DNA of 64,000 nucleotides from Pyricularia pennisetigena (lineage: Eukaryota; Ascomycota; Sordariomycetes; Magnaporthales; Pyriculariaceae): positions 2,826,408-2,890,407 of the forward strand of contig NC_043744.1 of assembly GCF_004337985.1 (NCBI RefSeq), in the 5' to 3' direction. Positions 32,936 to 43,703 of the stretch are shown here, one piece after another. Below the pieces are notes generated by a model. It searched no databases, was not told the DNA's origin, and was given only the letters and a program-made list of their open reading frames with translations. Numbering within the stretch: the first letter of the stretch is position 1; each line of letters begins with the position of its first letter. Both the position numbers and the translations under genes were made by a program.

Positions 32936-35590
32936 TCATACCCTGTCTTTACGCCATTGTGTCGTATCCCAAACGAGGTAGTAACCGCGTTCGTGGTTTG
33001 GGCTGATTACTTGAGGCATCATATGTTCGTCCTTGGTCAACCATACTTGCAACTTCTTGTGCCATCGCCAGTTGCGATTGTTGCTATCATGTAAGGAATC
33101 TAGTGTCAGCTGCTTGGTTTTTGGTTACACGATAAGGGGGCCAACTTACAGCTCAAGAGCCGCCAGTTGCTGTTGACGGTCTCCCGGGCACGAGTAGAAT
33201 ATCCACATTAACGTCTCCTCGTTGAAGCCTTGAATCTTATTCTCGATAGGCTGGACATTGTTGACTTTGTAGCACTCTGGCAACCGGAACTTAGGAATCG
33301 CGGGCCTCGGCGGCGTGTCATCAAACGCTGAGTAGATTTGTTCTGATATCGGCCTGTTCCGTTGATTAGCAACATTTCATGGATACAAGGATACACAAGC
33401 AAACTATGCATATCAGGCAAGAGCAAGACACTTTCATGACTTACTCTGGGCTGCGCAGGGCTTGTTCCAGTCCCATGTTGGTGTAGTCGATACCCGAAAC
33501 TAAGGCGTTGTAGTCGGGGAATCCATTCATCAAAAACCGAAGACCTTTTATACCCCATTTGTCACTCTCGGGCATTCCTGCCAATGGGTCTTGTACTGGT
33601 ACAGACGGTACCTGCTCCTCAGCCTTGGCCTTGCCCGAGAGTGCGCTGTTTCCAATCGTCCCTGGATGCCTGCCCTCGCTTTGGTTTGCCAGTCCATCTA
33701 ACGGCGACTTCTGCGAGGCCAGTCCCTTTTGCCGAGAATCTTCATCTCTTGCATCTAGCAGGTGGGGTTCCAGCCTTGTGTTAGTGAATCTTTGGTTTGT
33801 AGACAGCATACATTACGCGAATCTATCGGCGCATTAGTTCACACTGGAGGAGCTTACCAGCTGGGGATCGAGTCTCCGACGCCCTGCTGTTTGCTGAGAG
33901 GGCATTCAAGAGACCGTTCGCAGCTCTGCTGGGTTGCTGCGCCGAGGCCGTGCCATTGCCGCTGGGTGGGGCAAATCCCAGGCTGGACATGAGACTTGGG
34001 CCGCCACGCTCACGACCAATCTCCCCATTGGGGTTCCTGTTAAGTGGGGGGAAGTCGTCGACCGCATTCTGTTGCGATTGCACCGTCTGACCAATGCTGG
34101 CCTGGTTGCCAAAGCGAAATGATCCTTGGTCAGTTGGCAGCCGTGAGGGCGGCGTGTACATGTCTTCTTGTTGATTCTGTTGTTGAGATAGAGGCGTAGG
34201 CTGGTTGCGCTGTATAGGAGCCGGGCCGCCCAGATTCCTCGCTCCACCAGTTGACCACATCGATGATTGTGATTGATTCGAAAGTTGCGAGTTACCGGAC
34301 AGGGAGGGGAATTCACTGTAGTTAAGAAAGTCAATATCAGGTCATACCGAACTGAGCCAGAAGTGATGTTGATCTTTAAGGAGCAGCAACACAAGTTCTT
34401 CTAATACCCCTTAGCCACATTCGAGTAAGGCATGTTCGTCAGAGCCTTTGCGCCTGGCTCTAACTGGATCGAAGATGCCATTTCAACAAGCCTCAACTTT
34501 GAGGGGATATGCGGCCTCGTATCGTAGCGACGGGCGGGGCGCCTCTCATAAGAGTGAGGCATGATGCCACTGTGCGCAACTGCTGGATATGGGTGCCGAT
34601 ATTGCGAAAGGATGCGCCACCAGTCTTTCCCAGGATATGAGAAAATCGGAAAGAAAATGTAAGGACCAGTACGTACGAAAGGTCAAGTGGTGTCGCCGGT
34701 TGCGACCCGCTTAAGCTTTGCGCAAAACTAACGTTGCCGCCCAGTTGCCTGGAAGGGTTTTGCAGGCCACCGCTTGCCATCGGAACGCCTGCAAACGCCC
34801 ACCCTGATCCGTTGCCAGCTGTGTCAAATGCCACAATCAGTATACTGCTCCCCACCAAAGCGCCCAAAGGATCCAGTGGGGCATTGGCAGCCTTTGAAAG
34901 TATCGTTCTCACCCATTGTTCCATTAGGTAACCGATTCGAAGCGGATCGTGCGGATTGTTGCGGTGGCTTTGGTTGGCCACCAAAGCCTGCTGGCATCCC
35001 GCGATGATTTGGGGGTACTGCGCCTGGGTGTCATTTTGTTAGCTTCCATGGACATCGCCCAACTTCCAGGAGCGCATATTCTGGGGTGGCACGGAAAGCA
35101 AACATCCCGTCGCAAGCAGACTCGAGCAGCAGGCGCCCACTCGCACAAGATATCATGAAGCACACAAGCATTGCAAGCAGGGACAAGCAAGCAAGCAAGC
35201 TCGAACCCCAGCAGAGAAGGAGACAAGGCTGTCCCCGACGCTGCAGTTTTGAGCTTGCAAACAGCTTTGCTGACCAGTCCACTGCTGCTCATAAGCTCTA
35301 TGCGTTTTCATTTGCGGGCCTCTGAAGTTCAGAAGACCCAGGCTTGCACATGTCTTGAGCGAAGGCCAGCGCTATTCGAGATTGCGAATGACGGGTTCGA
35401 CTACATAAGGCTGCCTCATCGTCGATGTCGATCATTGCCATGAGATGGAAGAAAAATTGGTTGTGACGGCATGCGACTGAAGCCGGGACTGTAGCGACGA
35501 GTTGTGCAGATGGTGCTTTGGGAGGGGTTGAGGTCGAGCACCGAAGACTAGGGGGGAGAGCCTCGGGCTCTGCGTACCTGGCCTATTCAT
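32936..35590 (-). CDS. NOT2: CCR4-NOT complex subunit NOT2
   Basis: NOT2 is a core scaffold of the CCR4-NOT deadenylase and transcription regulator. Seven exons: 35578-35590, 34913-35023, 34677-34818, 33858-34315, 33445-33754, 33150-33353 and 32936-33083; all junctions are in phase and total 461 residues. The first exon is only 13 nt (Met-Asn-Arg-Pro and one base), followed by a 554-nt intron. Residues 1 to about 300 are Gln/Ser/Asn/Pro-rich and include the EFPSLSGNSQ and DDFPPLNRNP motifs typical of fungal NOT2. The C-terminal NOT box (about 300-455) contains DKWGIKGL, MWIFYSCPGD, HKKLQVWLTKD, and ends YYLVWDTTQWRKDRV, close to the family end. The intron before exon 5 has a CTAAC branch point. 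The start is supported by joining to GAVPPNHRG in frame. Confidence 0.92.
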
Positions 35591-36385
35591 CGTGGAGGAG
35601 AAAGCTGTCGAGATGGAGATTTTGATGAGACCAATTCGTTCGGTTGGGCGGGGAGGGTGCCGCGTCGGTATTGGTGAAGGTTATACCCGATTGCTCGGTG
35701 TGGTCTGCAGTAGTCGAATCTTAGTTGTTAGAGCTGCTGGGGCCTCGGTGGACGCGAAGCGAATTTGGGAACAAGGCGGATTGGCGTTGTTGGTTTCTTC
35801 CCTTGATGTCCTGGCCGCAACGCAAGGCTCAGTGCTGTAGTGTGCCGTGGCCTGCCTCGCGCGCCCATGTCGAGTGGTCTGTGCAACAATATATCGAGCT
35901 CTCATTGGGCAGACTGTGGGGAGAAATGCAGGGATGATGTCGCAGTGGTCACCTTCCCCCAGTGGCACCCCTTGTTTGCGAGTGAACAACTCCATGACTT
36001 CAACAAACCTTGCATACCTCAGCTACTCGGGGGAAAAAAATCCGAGGTGCCTCATTCGTTATGGGGCACATCAAACTTTGAGTCCTGCCAGAACGCTAAA
36101 AATTGAAGGTTAGTTGCCAAATATCTCATCTTGTCCCTCTTTGACTGAGGGCCCACGCTGAGCAAATGCAAAATATGCTCCTTCGCTTTAATACCCTTCC
36201 AGTACAATGAGCAATATCACAGATGTTGAGCCAAGCAGAAGTCACCATAACGTGACCTTGATGGAAGATTAATCCTGACCACCTGGTCGCTTTGAGGATT
36301 TTGGTTGGTTATAGACCTACTCAAGCACGTTGACTTCGTTGACTTTGATATTTATTATTTTTTAAAAAAAACTATTTTTACATGT
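35591..36385. other. Intergenic: NOT2 promoter and 3' region of the rhodopsin-like gene
   Basis: Only shadow frames without motifs occur. The left side should be the NOT2 leader and promoter; the right side is AT-rich (36340-36385), as expected of a 3' UTR. Confidence 0.5.
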
Positions 36386-37697
36386 TTATAACGCCCTCCC
36401 AGGTATCGCAGCGTCGGTATCGCCTATATCATCTCGAGATATAGTAATATCCACCGTCTTCTGTACCGATATGGTGCCAGGAGAGCTTCCATCATTTATG
36501 TTCTCGGAGCTGCAGTCGCAACGACCGCGGCTACTGTGACTGTGGCTGCGTAAACCAGGACTTGGCATCAACGGTATCACGTCGGAGCTGTTTCTCCGTG
36601 GCAGCCGGCCAGGGCCACCTTTGCCTCTTTCTGGATCGTCGAGGCGCAACGCTCTGAATGCCTCCCAGTCTCGGCTGGAAAGCGTCGGGTTGCTGCTCTT
36701 GGCTCGGAGGACACTGGCTGTTTTGCCGGTGCTCAAGCTCTCTGCTTTTGAGGCGCCGCGAGTGCTGTTCTGTCTTCGTTTGATGGCTCGGTAGAGCGGA
36801 CCGAGGGAGGGAATCGATGCGCAGATGATCAGCACGGCACCCTCTGCCATGCCGAGTAGGTTGAGAACCGCGACGGCGTCTGAAGTCGCGATGTTGTGTC
36901 AGCATTGGGGTCTACATCTAGTTGTCAGGGAAACGCCAGGGCCACTTACACGTTGGATCTTTCCCCAACATCTCGAACGTCTCGCCAAATTTGGCGAGCT
37001 TGTAGACTGAAATGGCGCAAGCAAGCAAGCCGAGCCCCATGGCTATGGAGCAGACTATACGGGCTCTCAGCTGCATGTTCAGCCGCATGATGAAAGGGAC
37101 TGGGTACACAGCAAAGAAGATGTCAAGAATGGCCGAGTAGGCTGATGTGACATAACCCAGGTCTCCAAGGACGTTGATGCTGGCGCACTCGCCCTCTACA
37201 TCCGGATCCCAGTTTCTTGCTATTGGGCGGCATTGGACCACCCACCAGATCGAGCTGATCAGCACGCAGATCTGGGAGGAAATGGCAAGGCCCCAGAACA
37301 GGATGGACGTCTTTCGACCGTAATCCAAAATTCGCTTCAGGATGGCGATGACGGCAAATTTGGGCAACGAGAAGCACCAGATCAGGATTGGACTGCAGAT
37401 GATGTTCCACTTGAGCGCTTCCTTGACGTTTTGAGGCGGCCTGATCTCGTGCATTCGGGTGCCGATTCCGTAGTGTATCGAGATACTGAAAAGGACGCAG
37501 GTGACAAAGAAAACCACCACACAGGCGATTGTGATCCAGTCATCCAAACCCAGGTCTCCGACGGATCTTTGGGAGCCGTAGTATATTCGGGTGAAAATGC
37601 GGAGTGAAACGAGGATAAAGATGGCCGCGAACATGGACCAACAAGCGATGTCAGTAGGAAGGCCCCAGTTCGGAACGTCCCATAAAGTAGGCGCCAT
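36386..37697 (-). CDS. Fungal rhodopsin-like integral membrane protein (Pth11-related, no CFEM)
   Basis: This is a seven-helix membrane protein of the large fungal family that includes the Pth11-type receptors. Exons 36950-37697 and 36386-36879 give 413 residues. Helices are visible near residues 16-37, 50-75, 90-115, 125-150, 175-200, 210-230 and, across the splice, 248-270. Family marks include LGLDDWITI after helix 1, WCFSLPKFAVIAILKR, and WWVVQCRPIARNWDP with a Cys pairing to GEC in the extracellular loop. The C-terminal ~140 residues are cytosolic and Ser/Arg-rich with a Cys-Asp-Cys-Ser patch. There is no N-terminal CFEM domain and no signal peptide, so it is not a Pth11 orthologue proper. 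The ligand is unknown. Confidence 0.87.
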
Positions 37698-39272
37698 CGT
37701 GACCGTGATGCCTTACTTGCTGCCGCTAGGGGAGCTTGAGATCGGCACGCGAGCTTATAGTCATATGGGCAGAGCTCGTTGACAACTCAGCTGCAGAACG
37801 GCTGAAAAGGTGTAGAGCGGCATGGCAACATGGGTAGGAAGAGGGAGACGCCCGCCGGGGGGTTTTTTTTTTTTTTTTTTACAAGCCTTGCAAGCCCAGC
37901 TGGCAAGCCCCATTCGGTACTTTTTTACGGAATCTCGAACGCCGTCCACGTGGTGGTTGTGGAGCGAGGATATCCCTTTTCGAGTAGGTACGGAGTGTGT
38001 TGTGATTGCTTCTTGGCCCAAGGGATCTGGCTGACTGGCATGGTGCAGGTAAAAGCAAAAAGTTTTGCTGCCGAATTATGCGGATAGAAGAGGTTAGACT
38101 GCAAGGGAGACTAGAGTCTAGGGAATTGCGGTGGGCTCGCCACTGCTACGGAGGACTCCGAACAGGCATCCTTCGTTCGCGTACTCTTCGCTATCCTATC
38201 CGTAAGGGGGTTTTTATTTTTGGGCGGATGTGGATGGGATGCCTGTATGCATGCCTCAACCGCCTGCAAGGACAGAGTTGGCTTGGCATTCATGTGGAGA
38301 GAAATCGTGGTGCGCATTATAGCTTTGAAGTTAAATGCCGGATGTTTTAAGAGACCAATGGGGCCATGAATGCGGTACCGCACCGTTGGGATCCATCAAT
38401 CTGATGCCAAAGACCCTCGACTGAGTGGGTGTTCAAGGTCGTCACTTGTCAGTAGTGAGCGAGCTGTCACTACCGTTGTATTGTCATCGGCTAGGGGTGT
38501 TCTCTGTTCAGACAGGGTATTGTAACCGATTAGGTAGGTAAAGTCGTTTTGCTAATTAATATCAATCTACTGCTAAAAGGAGAAAGGGGAAAAAAAAATT
38601 GTTTGGACTATTCTAGCGGCCATTTTGACGCTTTAGTGAAGCACCCATCTCAGGCAGGCAATCCCAGCGCCAAACGGCGCAATGCTCAAGCTTGACACAT
38701 GATAAATGGAGTTCAATGGAGCTCAGCCAACTTTGACCTGGTAGTATTGTGATACTACGTACTTTGTAAACGAGAATCTTGAGCAACCGCCCAGACTTAT
38801 TCGAATCTTACCCTGCCAAGTCTACTCCACCAAACGACGTCTGACGCATGGGGCCAAGGTCACAGTTCTCCACTACGCCCGTTGATCGCAATATGTCAAA
38901 GCCTGCCAGTCTTGCCGACGTTGCAGTCAGTACACCAACCGACGGGATGGGATTCACCTTATCGAATCATCGTTAATATCCGGGACCAAATTGTCTGGAA
39001 CGGAATTTTTATTTTGTGCTAAAGTCTTTTATTCTTTTATCTAAAATTAGTGTCAGTTATCTACCTTGACCTTTGAAGTACTTTATACGTGAAAATCAGA
39101 ACCGCCAAGTGACGTAGCCAAGTCGAATGTCTCCTTGGCTGACTTGAACGCCAACAAAAACGAAATTTCCCAGTGCCCAAAACAAGAATCCCTGCATCCC
39201 TTGCGCCGGAATTCTTCAAACCCCAACCAAGACCGAATAAGTCACACGTCCTCCTATGTGTCGGTCCTTTTC
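37698..39272. other. Intergenic, 1.6 kb
   Basis: This holds the promoter of the rhodopsin-like gene, with an 18-nt T tract at 37863-37880 that is A on the coding strand and 166 nt upstream of the ATG. The right part is AT-rich (38990-39080) and is the 3' flank of the secreted protein gene. No gene was seen. Confidence 0.5.
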
Positions 39273-40958
39273 TTAGACATACTCAGCAGTGAGCGCGAAC
39301 AGTGTGCCGCCACCGCACGTGTTGGAGCCCTTGAAGATGCCCATGTCCTCGCCGCAGTTGCCGAGCTGGTTGTACGGCGCGCCGTCGGGACCCGCCTCCT
39401 GGCAGGTGACCGTGTTGGTGGCATCGATGGCACATTGGAGCAGGTCCGATGCGAGGTAGGCGGCGCCGGCTCCCGGGGCCGCGACGGCGAGGCGCGAGTT
39501 CATGCCCACCGTCGACACGATGACCTTGCCCCTGGCCGGGGCATCGATGGCGTAAATGCTCAAGCTGCTCGTGTCCGGCATGTCGAGCCCGCCGCCCATG
39601 GCCCACAGCGACGGCGCCGCCGTGGACCCGTTGTTGCCGCCCGCGAACGTGATCAGGTACGCTTCGCCACCGTTGGCCGCGCCCAGGTCCTTCCAGGCCT
39701 GCAGGACCAGGTAGCTGTCGGCCAGCGGGCCGCTCTGGACCTTGAGGCGGAAGCTCTTGGCGACGCCCGTGGGGGTAGGGGTCGCGCTCGTGCTCTTGGT
39801 GGCCGTCGCGAAGGTGGTGTTGGCCGTGAGGATAGACGTCGGGAAGTCTGAGGCGATGGCGCTGGAAAGCGACTGGGTGGCCCTGGTCAGGTCCGACATG
39901 GAACCACTGGCGGTGACGGTGGCGACGACTGTCTCGGTATGCTGACTGATGGGAGGCTGCGTAGAGTTGCTGAACGGGGCCGTAGTAGGAATGGGGCCGT
40001 CGCTGGAGAACATGGTCGAGCTGGTGAATTCGCTGGACGAGGACCACGTCGAGCTGGCAGCCTCGCTCACGGAGGAGGTGTCCGCGGTGGTCAAGCTGCC
40101 CGGGGACCCGGTCGTCGAGGGGTTTCCACCCTCCGGGGCAGTCACCACCACGGTCTGCGTGGCCTGGACGACTGTGCTGACGGTCTGCGTGGCAATGTTG
40201 GTAGCCACAACATTCGTCACGGTGTTTTGACCGACTGTGTTGATATTAGTTTGGAACGAGTCCGTCGAGTAGACGGTGAATGTAGTCGTCGACACCGGCC
40301 CCGGGAGCGTCATGGTCATGGTGTTGACACCGGCGCAGTTGCAGGCGCTGATGTAACGGGATGTATCCCAGCACGTCGCCGCGTACATGGGATATCCGCC
40401 AGGCATCTTGGCATTGTTCATCCACCAGTTCCAGTCCCACTGTCTCTTGCCCCACCGTCTCTTAGCAAGATTGGGCGAGGCATCGGTTGGTGCTGCCTGG
40501 ACTACCGTAGAAGTCACGGTTGCCACATAGCTCGTCAAGGTGTTGGTCTGCAGCATCCATGGTTAGCAGTGAGCTCCTGGAAGGTGAGCCGTCACTTATA
40601 TACTCACTACTTCATGAGTTACCTGGGCGGTGACGGGGATAGCCACAGTGCCAATGGCATCGACATCAACAAAGCCCGTAACACCGACGGTGACAAACGC
40701 AGTCTCGAGGCTGTTCCTCCGACTGTTAGAATACGTTCCCCATGATGATCTTCGTTATCCAGCTGAGATTGCTACTTACGTGAGATCCCCAGTGACCGTT
40801 GTCGTGCCGATGAAGTTCTGGCAGTCTTGCCTGCGGTTTTCAGGGGCAACGGCCCGAAAGCAGCTGTCGTTTCTGCACTGCTGTTGCCTCTTGACGTTTT
40901 GGCTTCCCGCAGCCTCGGCGAGGAGGGGAAGCAGCACGAGGGCAGCGAGAGACCTCAT
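39273..40958 (-). CDS. Secreted Ser/Thr-rich protein with dibasic processing sites
   Basis: The family is not recognised. Exons 40780-40958, 40623-40710 and 39273-40547 give 513 residues, all junctions in phase, with CTAAC-type branch points. A signal peptide is clear (residues 1 to about 19, LAALVLLPLLAEAAGS). A Lys-Arg lies at about 23-24, just before a Cys-containing stretch with CRNDSCFRAV, an arrangement seen in many fungal cell-surface proteins. A second cluster at 118-124 reads KRRWGKR, followed by a Trp-rich patch (QWDWNWW). Residues 150-280 are Thr/Ser/Val-rich and likely O-glycosylated. The C-terminal ~170 residues form a compact-looking domain ending in a Cys-Gly-Gly-Gly segment. 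The dibasic sites suggest Kex2 maturation, but whether a peptide is released cannot be read. Confidence 0.8.
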
Positions 40959-42563
40959 TGTTGTGTTATGTCCCCGAGATTCTTGCTAGCGCGTGTTTTG
41001 TGGCTATAGTATATCTTCTCCAACAAGTGATTGACAGTCCTCACGAAATGTTATGATCAATTTTCAACGAGAGTGGGTGCAAAGAAAATCTGCAGCAAAA
41101 ACAAGCGAGTGAATAGAAAGAATGTGAGATCACAACGATAGTGAGGAGTGAGGGATGGACAAGGCCGAGCGCTGGCACAAGAAAAGAAGAGAGGGTGATG
41201 GTGACTTTCGGTTGATGAGGATCGACTGGCTACTATATCATAGTCGTCTTATACAGACTCGGCTGTTACCAAAGCCCACCAAGGCAAGGCTTCCGAGGTC
41301 ACTCTGCCGTCCAAGAGCAATTGTTTCAAAGCCAATCAGCCTAGCCCTCCCTTGTTCCTTCGCCATATCCTTGAAAGCACTATGATTTTATGCACCGCTA
41401 AGATCCTAAAAAAGAACGTCTGTTCCATTGCCATTTCCTGGGCAACATGGGACAACCATACGAGAATCGGGGCTAAGAAGTCTAGGCTAACCAGCTGCGT
41501 CATACACTCCTTTAAAGACTAGACTTTCGAGATCGGATATGCTGACTTTTTTTTTCGTTTTTCAGGTAGTACCAAAATAATACCCATTGCAGAATCTGTA
41601 CTGTTTCTTTTCCTCTCAATGGCTCTCATGATTGCTTCTTTGCTGCATTCTTGTTCTTCGGCTGATGTTCAGCGGGAGCCCTGGGCAAGCCTGGATCTGA
41701 ACTGTGCTCAGACTTCCCAGATGCTCTAGCGGCTCAGCCCGTCTTTCTTCTATGGCAGTACTCGTCCAATCAAGCGCCGTTCCAAGCTGTTCCTGGAGGT
41801 TACCACGGAAATTGCTGGGGAACAGGCTAGGGCTCATAGGGCCTCGGGCAGAAAAGCTGGGTCGTCCAATATTTCTGAATCCCTTGCATCACGCCACAGG
41901 ACTTGGCATCTGGTTTTCTTCCTTGTCATGCACCCAAGAAAAACAAACACCTAAACATCTCTCAGGTGTTGCATGGACATGCGTCGTATCTGATGCCATC
42001 CGAACAAAGGACAAGACATCGTAAATGCATGTGCATCAAAACGACAATAGCGAGGCCGAGCTGCTGCATACCCGTTGTTCTGATGCCTTCCCATGCATGA
42101 AGCGCAGACGAGAAACACGAAGAATAAGACTCTAAATGCGAATCCAGTCAATGGTTTGGTTTTGGTTTGTACGTGATTCTATGGCCAATTAGAAGCTTGA
42201 GCACTTGAATGACTGGAGGGGGGTGCACGAATAGAAGCCCATAGCGTAACCCGAGGTTTGGGGGGTCTTTTTTTCTATATATCATTTCGTCATTGTCAAA
42301 GAAACAGAGTAAGGTAGGCACTAAATTACACAAAAATCCTCAATGCTTACATGATAAACAAGATACTGACATACCCCGTGAAAATCTAGACTTTTTTCCT
42401 GTCTCGAGGGAGACCAATATTCTCGATCTAATTAAACAATTTACTCCCCGATTTCCAAATTCAGCTTAAATATCGTCGTAAATCGTTGACAGAAATATTA
42501 GTTTGAATGGATTTAATCGAAATCTCCCTCATTTGCCAGCACCAGACACAACACCCTTTTCCT
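40959..42563. other. Intergenic, 1.6 kb
   Basis: This is the upstream region of the secreted protein gene and the 3' region of the Arg/Ser-rich gene. CCAATCAG at 41332-41339 and CCAATCAAG near 41766 are plausible CCAAT boxes. No coding evidence was seen; the part at 42340-42480 is AT-rich. Confidence 0.5.
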
Positions 42564-43703
42564 TCAGTGTCGACGGCCACCACCACTACGGTGCATGCGA
42601 TTATGGATGGCGTGTTTTGTCCTGTTCACAGGCTCCTTCTTCTCTACCATGGAGCCGGCAGGATTCATGATCAGGTTGCCCAGTGCAGTGTTTGTGACCT
42701 GCCGAAGGACTGCATGTCTCTTGCCGCCCCTGATATTGGGATTCTTGTTGGCGATGACTCCGTCGACGAGCGCGGCGCCTACGGCAGCCGTGGCGATCTG
42801 GGCGCCCTTAGTCCCGATCCAGTTACCTGGGGAGTCATAGCTGCGTAGGGCGGCCATGGTGCCCGCCTCTAGAGCGCAGCGGGCTGCCTGTGACCATGGC
42901 ACATCCGAAAAAGGACTTTCTTTCTTGCTTCTGCTCTTGCTGCGCCCACCGGCTGTGCTCTCATTGTTGCTTCTGCTTCGCCGCCCGCGGTCATCGCCCC
43001 CACGATCACTACTGCTTCGATGCCTGCCACGAGGATAGTTTCGCGTTTCGGCGGTGTTGGGTGGGTATTTGGAGCGCTCCCGCCTACCTCCAGAGGATGA
43101 TGGGTAGGTAGATCGGCTGGCGGGTGGAGGGGCCGAGCTCGACTGCCGGCGGAGCATTGGAGGAGCATCGCGTCGGCTTCCACTTCGGTCTGATTCGTGG
43201 CGGTCGTAGTCTCTATGGTAATCAGGCGACCTACGGCGATGCGACATATTAGATGCGGACCTGTCGTGCCGGTGTGACGAGTGATTTCTGCCGCCAGCCG
43301 TTGTCGATTGCCGTCGTCTGCTAAAATAGTCGCCTTCGTCGTCCCCACTGCTTCGCCGCCTCGGTGATTCGTCCCATGGTGTCCTCTGCGGTTGTGCAGA
43401 CTGTGACCTGAAGCCAAGGTCCTCCTCGTCAGAGAGGTAGTACCTATCTCTCGGGTTATAATCGTCGACGTGCTGGCTTCTTCCTCTTTGACTACGTCGG
43501 TGCTCCCGTCGATCTGGTGAATGGCGGCGTCCACTGCTCATGGGCTCGCGGCGGCTTGATTCACGTCTCCTCCGATCATAGGGGTTGTGATCGTCATCCT
43601 CCTCTCTTGAAGCGTATGCGCTGTCACCATCGTAGTCATAGTAATATCTGCCTCTGTGTGAATAGTGATCACCCGAGGCAGAGTGCCTGCGCCCACTTGA
43701 CAT
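42564..43703 (-). CDS. Arg/Ser/Asp-rich protein with conserved Gly/Ala-rich C-terminal region
   Basis: The function is unknown. This is one uninterrupted frame of 379 residues. Residues 1 to about 270 are highly charged and disordered, with many Arg-Arg, Ser-Arg and Asp-Tyr pairs; two copies of MSSGRRHS occur (residue 1 and about residue 55), suggesting an internal duplication. From about 280 to 355 the composition changes to an ordered helical segment: a Trp, Ala/Leu/Gly-rich helix (ARCALEAGTMAALRSY), then GNWIGTKGAQIATAAVGAALVDG, resembling a glycine-zipper, and a basic tail. Many fungal proteins share this layout (disordered RS-rich N-terminus, small Gly/Ala-rich tail). Nuclear or RNA-associated roles are possible but not shown. 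Confidence 0.8.
   Translation of the reverse strand: MSSGRRHSASGDHYSHRGRYYYDYDGDSAYASREEDDDHNPYDRRRRESSRREPMSSGRRHSPDRREHRRSQRGRSQHVDDYNPRDRYYLSDEEDLGFRSQSAQPQRTPWDESPRRRSSGDDEGDYFSRRRQSTTAGGRNHSSHRHDRSASNMSHRRRSPDYHRDYDRHESDRSGSRRDAPPMLRRQSSSAPPPASRSTYPSSSGGRRERSKYPPNTAETRNYPRGRHRSSSDRGGDDRGRRSRSNNESTAGGRSKSRSKKESPFSDVPWSQAARCALEAGTMAALRSYDSPGNWIGTKGAQIATAAVGAALVDGVIANKNPNIRGGKRHAVLRQVTNTALGNLIMNPAGSMVEKKEPVNRTKHAIHNRMHRSGGGRRH

Noticed and set aside
39135..39851. 238-codon plus frame antisense to the secreted protein gene
   Set aside because: Arg/Gly/Ala-rich shadow of a GC-rich coding exon. Similar shadows oppose the CSC1-like, FNIP-like and deacetylase genes.
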